A DNA stretch of 64,000 nucleotides, taken from contig CAVPBI010000019.1 in NCBI GenBank assembly GCA_963701735.1, forward strand, positions 248,001 through 312,000, written 5' to 3'. Source of the DNA: CAWABB01 sp963701735. Its GTDB lineage: Bacteria > Bacteroidota > Ignavibacteria > UBA10030 > UBA6906. A model generated the notes under the pieces. It was not told the DNA's origin, did no database searches, and saw only the letters and a list, made by a program, of their open reading frames with translations. Position numbers and translations under genes: made by a program. Below, one piece after another: positions 1-8,647 of this stretch (the stretch's first letter is position 1; each line of letters starts with the position of its first letter).

Positions 1-270
1 CAGGTCCAGAGGCTCCTACCCGGCACTGCCCCGCGCATGCTAAAGGCGGTCGTTCCCGCGCTGCTCGCCACCGCCGTCATGGTCGCGGGGATCTGGCTCT
101 CGAAACTGCTGATCGCCGCGATAATGGGGACACTGTTGCATCCGCTCGCGCTTCTGGTGATGGCGCTCGTCGGCATTGTCGCGTACGTCGGCGTCGTCTA
201 TGTGTTTCAGCGGGATTTCGTGACGGAAGTCAGGGGGCTCCTGGTCCACAGAGCGAAGGCGCAGGCATGA
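1..270 (+). CDS. Polysaccharide flippase (Wzx/MATE-like), C-terminal end only
   Basis: The frame is open from base 1 with no start, so this is the 3' end of a gene beginning outside the window. The visible 89 residues contain two strongly hydrophobic stretches (about residues 13-38 and 41-70) followed by a short charged tail, which is the usual end of oligosaccharide-repeat flippases. Its stop overlaps the next start (ATGA at 267-270), so it is translationally coupled to a sugar methyltransferase. That polysaccharide context supports the flippase reading. A different polytopic membrane protein cannot be excluded from this fragment alone. Confidence 0.5.
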   Translation, partial: QVQRLLPGTAPRMLKAVVPALLATAVMVAGIWLSKLLIAAIMGTLLHPLALLVMALVGIVAYVGVVYVFQRDFVTEVRGLLVHRAKAQA

Positions 271-1460
271 GCGGCACATCCACATCCGGACTTCGCTCCG
301 ACTGCCCGAGTTGCGGAGGGCGGACGATCGTGTCGGTCTACGCTGTGCAGGGCATACCGGTCCACAGCACGCTGCTGTTTTCGTCGCGAGACGAGGCGGT
401 GTCCTTCGCAAAAGGAGACCTCGTGCTGGGATTCTGCACGGCGTGCGGATTTCTCTTCAACCGCGCCTACACTGATGAGCATATCGAGTATTCGTCGCGA
501 TATGAGGAGACGCAGGGGTTCTCCCGTACATTCGTGGAGTTCCACAAGGATCTGGCGAGCCGTCTGATCCAGAGGTTCGACCTTCACGGCAAACGTATTC
601 TGGAAATCGGGTGCGGCAAAGGGGAATTCCTGAATCTGCTCTGCGGGATGGGAGGAAATTCCGGCATCGGTTTCGACCCGGTGTACGTCCCCGAACGGGA
701 TACCAGCGGCCTGGGTGACCGGGTGACGTTCGTTCGCGAGCTGTACTCGGAGGAGTACTCCCACGAACGGGCCGACTTCGTCTGCTGCAAGATGACGCTC
801 GAACACATCGCGGATACGCTGCGGTTCGTGACGATGGTGCGCCGTGCGCTTGACGGATCTCCGAACGCGGTTGTCTTCTTTCAGGTTCCGGACATGACGC
901 GGATCCTGCGCGAGCGAGCATTCTGGGACGTGTATTACGAGCACTGCTCCTACTTCACCGCCGGATCGCTCCGCAGTCTTTTCCTTCGCGCCGGGTTCAC
1001 CGTGGATGACGTGTGGAGCGAATACGGCAACCAGGTCCTCATGATAGCCGCACGGCCAGGTGCACCGGCAAGCCTTCCCGCGCGCGACGACATCCTTGCG
1101 GCACTGTCGCTCACCCGGACGTTTGCCGCAGATGTTGATCGGACCATCGCGGAATGGCGCACACGCCTCCTGGCATATCAACGCGCAGAGAAATCGATCG
1201 TGATATGGGGGGCAGGCTCGAAAGGCGTTGCGTTCCTTACAAAGATCGGAAGCGGCATCGACATTCGATATGCCGTGGACGTGAATCCTTACAAACACGG
1301 AACGTTTCTGGCCGGTTCCGGCCAGGAGATCATCGGACCTGCCGCTCTGACGGAGTACCGGCCCGGCGTTATCGTGGTGATGAACCCTGTATACGTTGAC
1401 GAGATTTCCGAGGACCTTCGCCGGCTCGGCGTCGAGTCTGACATTGTAGCATTGCGTTGA
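267..1460 (+). CDS. Zinc-ribbon class I SAM methyltransferase, sugar C-methyltransferase type (copy 1)
   Basis: 397 residues in the three-part architecture of sugar C-methyltransferases such as TylCIII/NovU. An N-terminal zinc ribbon has Cys13/Cys16 and Cys57/Cys60. The SAM domain has the glycine-rich motif EIGCGKGE at 113-120. The C-terminal Rossmann-like domain has IWGAGSKG at 313-320. The YEHCSYF motif around His226 matches the EH motif that holds the catalytic base region in this family. The start is set by the ATGA overlap with the upstream flippase. The next gene is a clear tandem paralogue. Likely role: methylating a nucleotide-linked sugar, or a related transfer, for surface-glycan synthesis. 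The actual substrate is not readable from sequence. Confidence 0.8.
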   Translation: MSGTSTSGLRSDCPSCGGRTIVSVYAVQGIPVHSTLLFSSRDEAVSFAKGDLVLGFCTACGFLFNRAYTDEHIEYSSRYEETQGFSRTFVEFHKDLASRLIQRFDLHGKRILEIGCGKGEFLNLLCGMGGNSGIGFDPVYVPERDTSGLGDRVTFVRELYSEEYSHERADFVCCKMTLEHIADTLRFVTMVRRALDGSPNAVVFFQVPDMTRILRERAFWDVYYEHCSYFTAGSLRSLFLRAGFTVDDVWSEYGNQVLMIAARPGAPASLPARDDILAALSLTRTFAADVDRTIAEWRTRLLAYQRAEKSIVIWGAGSKGVAFLTKIGSGIDIRYAVDVNPYKHGTFLAGSGQEIIGPAALTEYRPGVIVVMNPVYVDEISEDLRRLGVESDIVALR

Positions 1461-1493
1461 ATCCATGCACATTCCCGGCTTCTTGGACCCCTT

Positions 1494-2687
1494 ATGAATT
1501 CTGCATCCTCGTCAGCTGCCTGCGTCGTCTGCGGGTCACGGCATACTGCTGTCTTTGCGCAGGTCCGGGGCGTTCCCATTCACACGACGCTGCTCTGGAA
1601 ATCCCGGGCGGAGGCTCGGGAGGCGCCGGTCGGGGATGTCGAACTCACTTTTTGCAGCGAGTGCGGACACATCTTCAATCCTCTGTTTGAGGAGGCGAAG
1701 ACAGAATACACACAGGCATATGAGAACTCGCTCCACTTCTCACCCCTCTTCCAGAAGTACGCCGAAAATCTGGCGGTTCGCCTGATCTCTCGCTACCAAT
1801 TACAGGGGAAGGACGTCCTGGAGATTGGAGCGGGCAAGGGGGATTTCCTTGCGATGATGGTTCGGGGTGGAGCAAGGCGGGGAATCGGGTTCGATCCAAG
1901 TTACGTGCCTGAGGCTTCACATCGCGATCTTTTCGACAGCGGACGGATGACCATCGTCCAGCGATTCTTTGATCCGAAAGCCGCCGGGACCACGGCGGAC
2001 CTCTATGTGTGCAGGCAGGTGCTCGAGCATATTGATCAGCCCCGGAGGTTTCTCGAGAGCATTCGAGCGGGAATTCCCGAGGGCCGCGGAACGGTTGTGT
2101 TCTTCGAGGTCCCGAACACCCTGTGCATGCTTCGTGACCTGGATGTCTGGACCATCATCTACGAGCACTGCGGATTCTTCACGCCCCAGTCACTCGGCCG
2201 CCTCTTTCGGGTCAGTGGTTACGACGTTCTATCGTTGGATGAACACTTTGAGGGGATCTTCCTGGGGATCGAGGCGCGCGTGGAGTCAGCCCGGGCAACA
2301 GGCGTGGATGGCATGGGCGCGTTGAAGGACCTGGCGGCGCTGGTCGAGCAGTTCAGGCAGCGATTCGAGGAAAAGGTTTCGTACTGGCAGAATAACCTGC
2401 GGGCTCTCAAGCAGGAGGGCAAAAGGGTTGTGATCTGGGGGGGCGGGGCCCGGGGGGTCACATTCCTCAATATGGTGGATACCGAAGGGGCGATTAGCTA
2501 TGCCGTTGACGTGAATCCCCGGAAGGCGGGAGCCTTCGTTGCTGGCACCGGACAGCAGTTTGTACTTCCCTCGGTGCTGACCTCCTACAAGCCTGACGTG
2601 GTTGTACTCATGAACCCGATTTATCGGCAGGAAGTCGCGGCGATGCTCCGCGATCTTGGTCTGCGTCCGGAGTTGATCCTGGCGTAA
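1494..2687 (+). CDS. Zinc-ribbon class I SAM methyltransferase, sugar C-methyltransferase type (copy 2)
   Basis: Also 397 residues and collinear with the preceding gene along its whole length. Shared parts include the CVVCG zinc knuckle (Cys10/Cys13), a second CSEC pair near residue 55, the SAM motif EIGAGKGD, IYEHCGFF with His225, and IWGGGARG in the C-terminal domain. The identical length and motif spacing indicate a tandem duplication followed by divergence. It lies 33 bases downstream of copy 1 in the same direction, probably in one transcript. No strong ribosome binding site precedes the ATG. Two copies kept side by side suggest different sugar substrates or a heteromeric enzyme; this is inference. 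Confidence 0.8.
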   Translation: MNSASSSAACVVCGSRHTAVFAQVRGVPIHTTLLWKSRAEAREAPVGDVELTFCSECGHIFNPLFEEAKTEYTQAYENSLHFSPLFQKYAENLAVRLISRYQLQGKDVLEIGAGKGDFLAMMVRGGARRGIGFDPSYVPEASHRDLFDSGRMTIVQRFFDPKAAGTTADLYVCRQVLEHIDQPRRFLESIRAGIPEGRGTVVFFEVPNTLCMLRDLDVWTIIYEHCGFFTPQSLGRLFRVSGYDVLSLDEHFEGIFLGIEARVESARATGVDGMGALKDLAALVEQFRQRFEEKVSYWQNNLRALKQEGKRVVIWGGGARGVTFLNMVDTEGAISYAVDVNPRKAGAFVAGTGQQFVLPSVLTSYKPDVVVLMNPIYRQEVAAMLRDLGLRPELILA

Positions 2688-2856
2688 ATGCTCCCGCTCC
2701 CGACCTGAAGGGGGGCGTGCTCCGGGTCATCGGGGCATCGGTGCACCGACGACTTACCCTCCGATGAGATCGGAGTCTTGCTGCAACGCGTTGTCATGTG
2801 AACAATTGGAATCATGTACTCTAATTGAATCAAGCTGGGAAGGCAAGGGCGCGTAA

Positions 2857-4899
2857 ATGCTTGACGTACTACTCCTCTTTCTGTATTCGGCCGCGGTTGG
2901 GGTCGTCTCGTGGTCTTTAGTTCGCCTGCTGTTCGGCGATCGCCCAGCCTGGTGGCGGTTCGCTGTCGGATTGGCGCTCTTTCCGGTTTCGATCACAGTT
3001 GAGCTCACCGTCCTCGGTGCGATGGGGTGGTTGGCCCCCCATGTCGCCGGAGTGTTGATGGTCATTATTGCGCTTGCCCTTTGGATCGCCGTCGGTCGGC
3101 GGTCGCGAGAACATCCGGGTGAGCGACACCTGCCCGAAGGGCTGAGCCGTGAGGGCGCAGTGGGGCTTGCTGCGTTGCTGGGCGTTGTCCTACCGCCGGT
3201 TGCGCGCGCGTTGCTCACCGGCCCCCAGTTCGGCTATGACGATTTCTCCTATCACGCGCCCTTTGTGACTCAGTGGATGATTGATGGCCGTATCTCTGTC
3301 TTGCCGTTCAACTACCACGCGTATTTTCCGTTCAATGCCGAGCTGTTCTCTCTCTGGTTCATGCTGCCCACCGGCGCGGACACATTCGTCGGATTCGGAG
3401 GCGCGTACTGGACCATAGCCGCTGCGACATCTGTGACGGCGCTCGCACTTTCGCTGGGCAGGCGTGTGGAGAGCGCATTCCTTGCGGGAGCGCTCGTCGT
3501 CGTATCCACGTTGGTGCCTCTCACAGCCCTCCGATTCTCGGCCAACGACCTTGCCGGCACTGTCATGATAGCTTCGGCGCTTGTAGTGCTCTCGGGAGCC
3601 GGCGCAGTCCGCGAGCACCGGTTTGCGGAAGCCCTCGTCGCCGGCACGCTCATTGGGTTTGGCCTGGGGGCTAAGCTCACCATGCTCCCGGCCGTCGCCG
3701 TGATGTTCGGGTGGATCCTCCTTGGGGCACGAGGCGGGCAGACGTTGTCAGGTCGGATCGGGAATTCCGTGCTCTTCATTTCGGGAATTGTCGTTGCGAC
3801 CGGCTACTGGTATGGACGCAACTGGCTCCTCACGGGAAATCCTTTCTTCCCCGGGGCGATCGCATTCCTCGAAGGACCCCTGGGGTCCGGGCAGGACCAG
3901 ACGAAGCTGATCACGTTCCTGCTCGCCGATCCGGCAGGAACGCTCGGTATTGTGATGCCAGCGCTGACGAACTGGCCGATCATCCTCTGGTTGGTCGCAA
4001 CGGCAGGATATGCCCGGGGGATCCTCATGCTGTTCCGGAAGTCTGCGACCGATGTCCCTGCGTCCCGCGCACTGGAAGCAGTTCTTCTTCTCGTCGGGCT
4101 GTCTCTTCTGCTGGCGTTTCCGTTCCAGCCCTTCTCAGCTACACTGAACCAGCCCGGGGCTCCCGTGGCTCCGGGGGAGCCACGGTTTCTGATCGTTTCG
4201 TTTATGGTCGGTATCGTTCTCGCTTCCAGCTGGATCGCCGGGTTGCGGGGCGTCGTGGTCGCCACGACTGTCGTAGTCGCCGCCGGGCTGATGGGCAATC
4301 AACTGGCCGGGATAACAGCGGCCTTGCTCGCACTCGCTGCATGGTTCGCGCCACGCCAGTATAACGGAATCCATCGCTTCCTGCGCGCGCGTCGGAGCCT
4401 GGTGTCTGGGGTGCTTGCAGTTGCGTTCGTTGCTGGAGCCATTCTCTGGAGGGGAAACCTCGAGAAGGAGATCGAGCGGCGCATATTCTCGTACCGGAGC
4501 GCGGGGCAGCTTCTGGGGCCACTCTGGAAAGAGGTGAATGCCCTCCCCGCAGGCAGCAGGGTGGTAGCGTACGGCCTCGCGGGCAACTTCTCATACCCGC
4601 TGTTTGGGCGTTCTTTGGATTCGCGCCCCGTGATGCTCGATCGCTCGGGAGCCCTCCTCCAGCCAGTTCACTCGATCTGGGCACTCGACCGGGATCGGTT
4701 TGAGTGGTGGGCGCCTCCGCCGGATTCGACCGAGCTAGCAGTGCTTCAGACCGCTCTGCCTGAAAGTGGTGTCACTCATGTTGCCATCTCACGCACGTCG
4801 GCGGGACTGTGGCCAGTGCAGGCCGGCGTTCTCCTCCCTCCTCACTTTACGGTGATCCACAGTGACGCCGGAACTGCCCTCTACAAGCTGACCCGGTGA
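2857..4899 (+). CDS. Polytopic membrane protein, GT-C/GT39-like glycosyltransferase candidate
   Basis: 680 residues with roughly a dozen hydrophobic segments spread over residues 1-530 and a soluble C-terminal part of about 130 residues. Between early membrane segments it has the acidic loop motif YDDFSYH at 127-133. Paired acidic residues in the first large external loop are typical of lipid-phosphosugar-dependent GT-C transferases (ArnT/PMT type). It sits after the methyltransferase pair in a glycan locus, which fits a membrane transferase or polymerase for the same glycan. A Wzy-type polymerase or an unassigned membrane protein are alternatives. No family could be fixed with certainty. Confidence 0.55.
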   Translation: MLDVLLLFLYSAAVGVVSWSLVRLLFGDRPAWWRFAVGLALFPVSITVELTVLGAMGWLAPHVAGVLMVIIALALWIAVGRRSREHPGERHLPEGLSREGAVGLAALLGVVLPPVARALLTGPQFGYDDFSYHAPFVTQWMIDGRISVLPFNYHAYFPFNAELFSLWFMLPTGADTFVGFGGAYWTIAAATSVTALALSLGRRVESAFLAGALVVVSTLVPLTALRFSANDLAGTVMIASALVVLSGAGAVREHRFAEALVAGTLIGFGLGAKLTMLPAVAVMFGWILLGARGGQTLSGRIGNSVLFISGIVVATGYWYGRNWLLTGNPFFPGAIAFLEGPLGSGQDQTKLITFLLADPAGTLGIVMPALTNWPIILWLVATAGYARGILMLFRKSATDVPASRALEAVLLLVGLSLLLAFPFQPFSATLNQPGAPVAPGEPRFLIVSFMVGIVLASSWIAGLRGVVVATTVVVAAGLMGNQLAGITAALLALAAWFAPRQYNGIHRFLRARRSLVSGVLAVAFVAGAILWRGNLEKEIERRIFSYRSAGQLLGPLWKEVNALPAGSRVVAYGLAGNFSYPLFGRSLDSRPVMLDRSGALLQPVHSIWALDRDRFEWWAPPPDSTELAVLQTALPESGVTHVAISRTSAGLWPVQAGVLLPPHFTVIHSDAGTALYKLTR

Positions 4900-5144
4900 T
4901 CCCAAGTCGCGCCGGCTGGCAAATGCACTTTCCTCCACTCCGTGATGGGCTTTACGGGGGCGCAATCACATCGATGACTATGCCGTCATGGGGGATTCTG
5001 CAGGGAGCTCTTGTGGTCAGCTGAGGGTGTGTGCGCGGGGCATGATCCGGCGCCAGTGAGGGGAGGTGCGAATGTGTCGACTGGAACAGCGATGTTCCCC
5101 TCCGCTCGGCCTTGCGCAAACCAGAGAAGCGCCCGGAATAGGAC
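4900..5144. other. Convergent intergenic region, nothing recognised
   Basis: About 245 bases between the stops of two convergent genes. No convincing gene, RNA or strong terminator hairpin was seen by eye. Confidence 0.5.
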
Positions 5145-7085
5145 TCAAGGTTTGGCTTGGTGGCTGTTCTTCAACCTGTATTCGATGCTGCGAGCGAGAT
5201 CCCTCCGAGCCCGTTCAAACTGGAATCCCCTCGTAGCCCACAGGGGCTGAGCAGACTGCCTGGTAAACGAGGACATGCTGTAGTCGTCGAGGGCTGCGGG
5301 CACAACCTTATTTACCAGTTCGGACGTGGAGACTCCCGCCGCCCTGGCGAGATGTAGGTACTCGTAGTCTTGTTGCCCCCGCCGCCAATTCTTCATTCTA
5401 ATTGAGGCAATCGGGCCATCAATGCCCCGGCTCTCATGCGGAAAGAGGGAGTCGTTACCCGTGTAGATGATCGTTCCAATTCCCCACCGAATCTTGCCGG
5501 GCGAGCCGCCACTGAACGGCGTCGTCCAAACATTCTGCTTTGGGCCAGACCGCTTATTGTAAATAAAACCTGTTTCCCAGAGGAAATAGTGGTCCACTCG
5601 GTACTTCCAGGCGATCCATGGGTTCACTCGTGCATCAGTGGCAAATGAGTCTATCCACTCCAAGAGCCCGTACGATGGGCGCGTGCCATTGTAGAAGCCT
5701 ACGTCCTCGCCGAGTGCCCGACGAAGGTCGGCTTTCTTGATTATGTACCCCTGTGGAATCCCGTCCCCTGGGTCATAGCCCGATTGCGAAGTCACACTCC
5801 AGATGTCGATTGACCCGTACAATCGTGGATCCATCTTGACCGTGCAAAAGGTCCTCAGGTCCCGTCCAATCCCAGGGTTGCTCCGCAGCCATTCAGCCCG
5901 TTTTCGGATTTCCGAGTATGCGTAAGCTGTATCAGCCTGGAAGTCGGGCTCGTCCCGCATGTACTTGAAGCGAGTGACATCTGGTGCATTGGATCTGAAC
6001 CAAGATTCCCATCCGTCGGATGCAAGCCACCAGCCCTCCCGTGTCACGGGAGTAAAACCTGACCTATGACCTGAATCGAACTGATCATACGTGCCAATAC
6101 TGTACGTGCCGTTCCCAACCCCCCGCCCCGGGCCGTCATAGCCACTGGCAGGAGCATAGGCTGTACCTGTATAGTAGCCTGCGAGATGCGTGCCGAACTC
6201 AGAGAGCTTCCTCCGCCCGTCGGTTAAATCCATCCTATGTCTGTGGAACAACTTCATATACTTATCAAACAGGGTCCAGTAAGCTGCCGAATTATTCTTG
6301 ATCCCCGGGTGGCGCTCCAACAATCCTGGCTCAAAATGAAAGAAGTTCCGAAAATGCGTTGAGTCTGATAAGGTGAAGGCATATACCTCGAGCTCTAATG
6401 GAAGCTGGCAGATGGTCCGTCCGCCTTCGGTCACTTTTACCGCTCCCTGATACCGCCCTGGAGGTGCATCGCGTGGCACCGTGATGTCGATCCAGACCCC
6501 TTGGTTGCGTCCAGCTCCTATGTCAAATGGCGTGCCCCCGATCCATTCAGCCGTTCCTGGAGTAGCTTCAAAGGGAATGAGGGCGTCGGGAATCCATCCA
6601 AGATGCTCTTCGTCTGGTAATGGCCGAGCTCCTGCCCACGTCGAGACACCACCGCTGTAAGAGCGTCGGGTGATATGAACGTAGTGCTCAAGAAACAACT
6701 CTATGTGGCGTCCGGCGAAGTCGAAGGGATCCTTTGTAACGGTATGATTGGCAATAACTGAACCCGGTCCGCGAAGGGAGTCCAGCAGCACGTGAACCTC
6801 CCTGGCACCAGTTCCAGCGGCTTCGATGATGATTTGGAAGGCAACTATCTCGTTTCGAGCTCCGAATATAGCAATCCTGCTGCCGTTCCAGACATCGTTT
6901 TCAAGAGCTGACGCAGCCCAGTGGTGGAGATCGTCCTGCTTCACCTTTTCACCGTCGTCAATCGCCCACACACGGGTAATACCTGCAACCTCAGAAATGG
7001 CGGGGTGCTTATCACGCGCGCACCCGATCAGGGCCAGGACAGCAAAGAGATGAATATTCAAACGGGGGATTCTGTTCCTGCCCAT
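5145..7085 (-). CDS. GH123/DUF4091-type glycoside hydrolase, predicted lipoprotein
   Basis: About 646 residues. The chosen start gives a lipoprotein signal (MGRNRIPRL, hydrophobic core, lipobox LIGC with Cys at about residue 22) and has GGAG some ten bases upstream; a longer in-frame start at 7217 would bury the signal. The catalytic half carries MRDEPD with the Asp378-Glu379 pair expected for GH123-like enzymes. The C-terminal signature MKNWRRGQQDYEYLHL is typical of DUF4091 domains. Known GH123 members cleave beta-N-acetylgalactosaminides; the substrate here is unknown. It is a close paralogue of the N-terminal 630 residues of the 13969-18606 gene, which is exported by a different route. 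It lies inside a glycan synthesis locus on the opposite strand. Confidence 0.8.
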   Translation of the reverse strand: MGRNRIPRLNIHLFAVLALIGCARDKHPAISEVAGITRVWAIDDGEKVKQDDLHHWAASALENDVWNGSRIAIFGARNEIVAFQIIIEAAGTGAREVHVLLDSLRGPGSVIANHTVTKDPFDFAGRHIELFLEHYVHITRRSYSGGVSTWAGARPLPDEEHLGWIPDALIPFEATPGTAEWIGGTPFDIGAGRNQGVWIDITVPRDAPPGRYQGAVKVTEGGRTICQLPLELEVYAFTLSDSTHFRNFFHFEPGLLERHPGIKNNSAAYWTLFDKYMKLFHRHRMDLTDGRRKLSEFGTHLAGYYTGTAYAPASGYDGPGRGVGNGTYSIGTYDQFDSGHRSGFTPVTREGWWLASDGWESWFRSNAPDVTRFKYMRDEPDFQADTAYAYSEIRKRAEWLRSNPGIGRDLRTFCTVKMDPRLYGSIDIWSVTSQSGYDPGDGIPQGYIIKKADLRRALGEDVGFYNGTRPSYGLLEWIDSFATDARVNPWIAWKYRVDHYFLWETGFIYNKRSGPKQNVWTTPFSGGSPGKIRWGIGTIIYTGNDSLFPHESRGIDGPIASIRMKNWRRGQQDYEYLHLARAAGVSTSELVNKVVPAALDDYSMSSFTRQSAQPLWATRGFQFERARRDLARSIEYRLKNSHQAKP

Positions 7086-7568
7086 CTCGATGACGCTCCG
7101 AAGTAGGTGTTCGCTGAAACCTAAAGGATTCAGCGAGGAAAGGCAAGTTCCCCAAATCACATTACGAGATGCCGGGTAGGGGCGGTCTGTTGCGCTGAAC
7201 ATCTGTGGTTTCGACAACAGAAATGCGAGATTGGCTCAGGTTCATCCCAATAGTTACGAGAGTGACGTGGTTTATGAAACAGCTTTGGAACACGGGATAG
7301 CAGGACGGATGGGATCGCTGTAACACGGCACTGCGCGGCGCTCACCTTTGTGTGATCCGGGGGCATTTTCACCGTGGACTTGGTCGGATAAGCTACAGGA
7401 GCCTCCGTCACATGCGCTCCTGAGGGTGGGGCGCATTGTTTGCCCATTCTGGATAGAAATAGCGAAATTCGGAGCAGACGGGTTGACGGCGGTCACGTTT
7501 TTCCATACCATAGTGTGCTATCGTAGTACCTGACCACCCGAAGCTTTTTACCACGTTGGAGATTCATC
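7086..7568. other. Divergent intergenic region
   Basis: About 480 bases between a minus-strand hydrolase gene and a plus-strand epimerase operon, so it should hold promoters for both. Clearly AT-richer than the neighbouring genes in places (around 7490-7560). No RNA gene or coding frame with family signal was seen. Confidence 0.4.
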
Positions 7569-8630
7569 ATGCGAGTTCTCGTCACCGGGAGTAGCGGGTA
7601 TATCGGTTCTGTGATGGTGCCTTTGCTGAGCAAGGCGGGGCACGAGGTCGTCGGGATGGATACCGATTTCTATGCACATTGCACATTCGGCGACTGGCGG
7701 CCGACCGTACAGACGATCGCGAAGGATGTGCGCGACGTCGAACCGGAGGACCTGCGCGGATTCGACGCGGTGGTCCATCTGGCGGCGCTCTCGAACGACC
7801 CTCTTGGCGACCTGAACCCATCGCTGACATTCGACATCAACCATCTAGCATCCGTCAGGCTGGCGCGAGCGGCCAAGGCTGCGGGGGTGAAGCGGTTCGC
7901 CTTCGCATCCTCCTGCAGCAACTACGGCGCGGCGGGTGATGCGCCGGTGGACGAGACTTCGGAGCTGAACCCCGTGACGCCCTACGGCGTCTCAAAGGTC
8001 CGGACAGAGCAGGACGTCTCTCCGCTCGCCGACAGCTCATTCTCGCCGACGTTTCTGCGATGCGCGACTGCGTACGGCCTCTCTCCGCGGATGCGCTTTG
8101 ACGTGGTGCTGAACAACCTCGTCGCCTGGGCCGTCACCTCGGGCAAGGTGTACCTGAAGAGCGACGGAACCCCCTGGCGGCCGATCGTGCATATCGAGGA
8201 CATCTCCCGCGCATTCATCGCGGTGCTCGGGTCTCCGACGGACGTGGTCCGCAACCAGGCGTTCAACGTCGGCCAATCCAAGGAGAACTACAGAATCCGG
8301 GAGATTGCCGAGATCGTCAGAGACACCGTTCCGAACACCCGGCTCGACTTCGCACCCGGGGCCAGCCCCGACCTGCGCAACTATCGGGCCGACTTCTCGA
8401 AGATCAACCGGATGCTTCCGGCGTTCCGTCCCGAATGGGACGCGCGGCTGGGTGCCCGGCAGCTGTACGAGGCCTACACGAGGATCGGCATCAAGCTGGA
8501 GGATTTCGAGGGGCCGAGGTACAAGCGGATCGACCACATCAAGATGTTGCTGTCGAGCGGAAAGCTGACCACTGACCTCCGCTGGACTTCATCGGACCAC
8601 ACGGCTGGCCGTGCCCCGGTCACTGCCTGA
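7569..8630 (+). CDS. NAD-dependent epimerase/dehydratase (extended SDR)
   Basis: 353 residues with the N-terminal dinucleotide-binding motif GSSGYIG (7-13) and the catalytic YGVSK with Tyr139 and Lys143, both diagnostic of extended SDR sugar-nucleotide enzymes. A GGAG sits upstream of the ATG. It is the first gene of an operon with a sugar C-methyltransferase (17 bases downstream), glucose-1-phosphate cytidylyltransferase and a PIG-L deacetylase, so the substrate is probably an NDP (perhaps CDP) hexose. Whether it acts as 4,6-dehydratase, epimerase or 4-reductase cannot be told from these motifs. Confidence 0.85.
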   Translation: MRVLVTGSSGYIGSVMVPLLSKAGHEVVGMDTDFYAHCTFGDWRPTVQTIAKDVRDVEPEDLRGFDAVVHLAALSNDPLGDLNPSLTFDINHLASVRLARAAKAAGVKRFAFASSCSNYGAAGDAPVDETSELNPVTPYGVSKVRTEQDVSPLADSSFSPTFLRCATAYGLSPRMRFDVVLNNLVAWAVTSGKVYLKSDGTPWRPIVHIEDISRAFIAVLGSPTDVVRNQAFNVGQSKENYRIREIAEIVRDTVPNTRLDFAPGASPDLRNYRADFSKINRMLPAFRPEWDARLGARQLYEAYTRIGIKLEDFEGPRYKRIDHIKMLLSSGKLTTDLRWTSSDHTAGRAPVTA

Positions 8631-8647
8631 GCGAAAGGAACCAGAAC

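Noticed and set aside
207..1472. Long open frame on the minus strand opposite the first methyltransferase
   Set aside because: It is an antisense shadow of a gene with clear catalytic motifs and shows no family signal of its own; such long antisense frames are common in GC-rich DNA.
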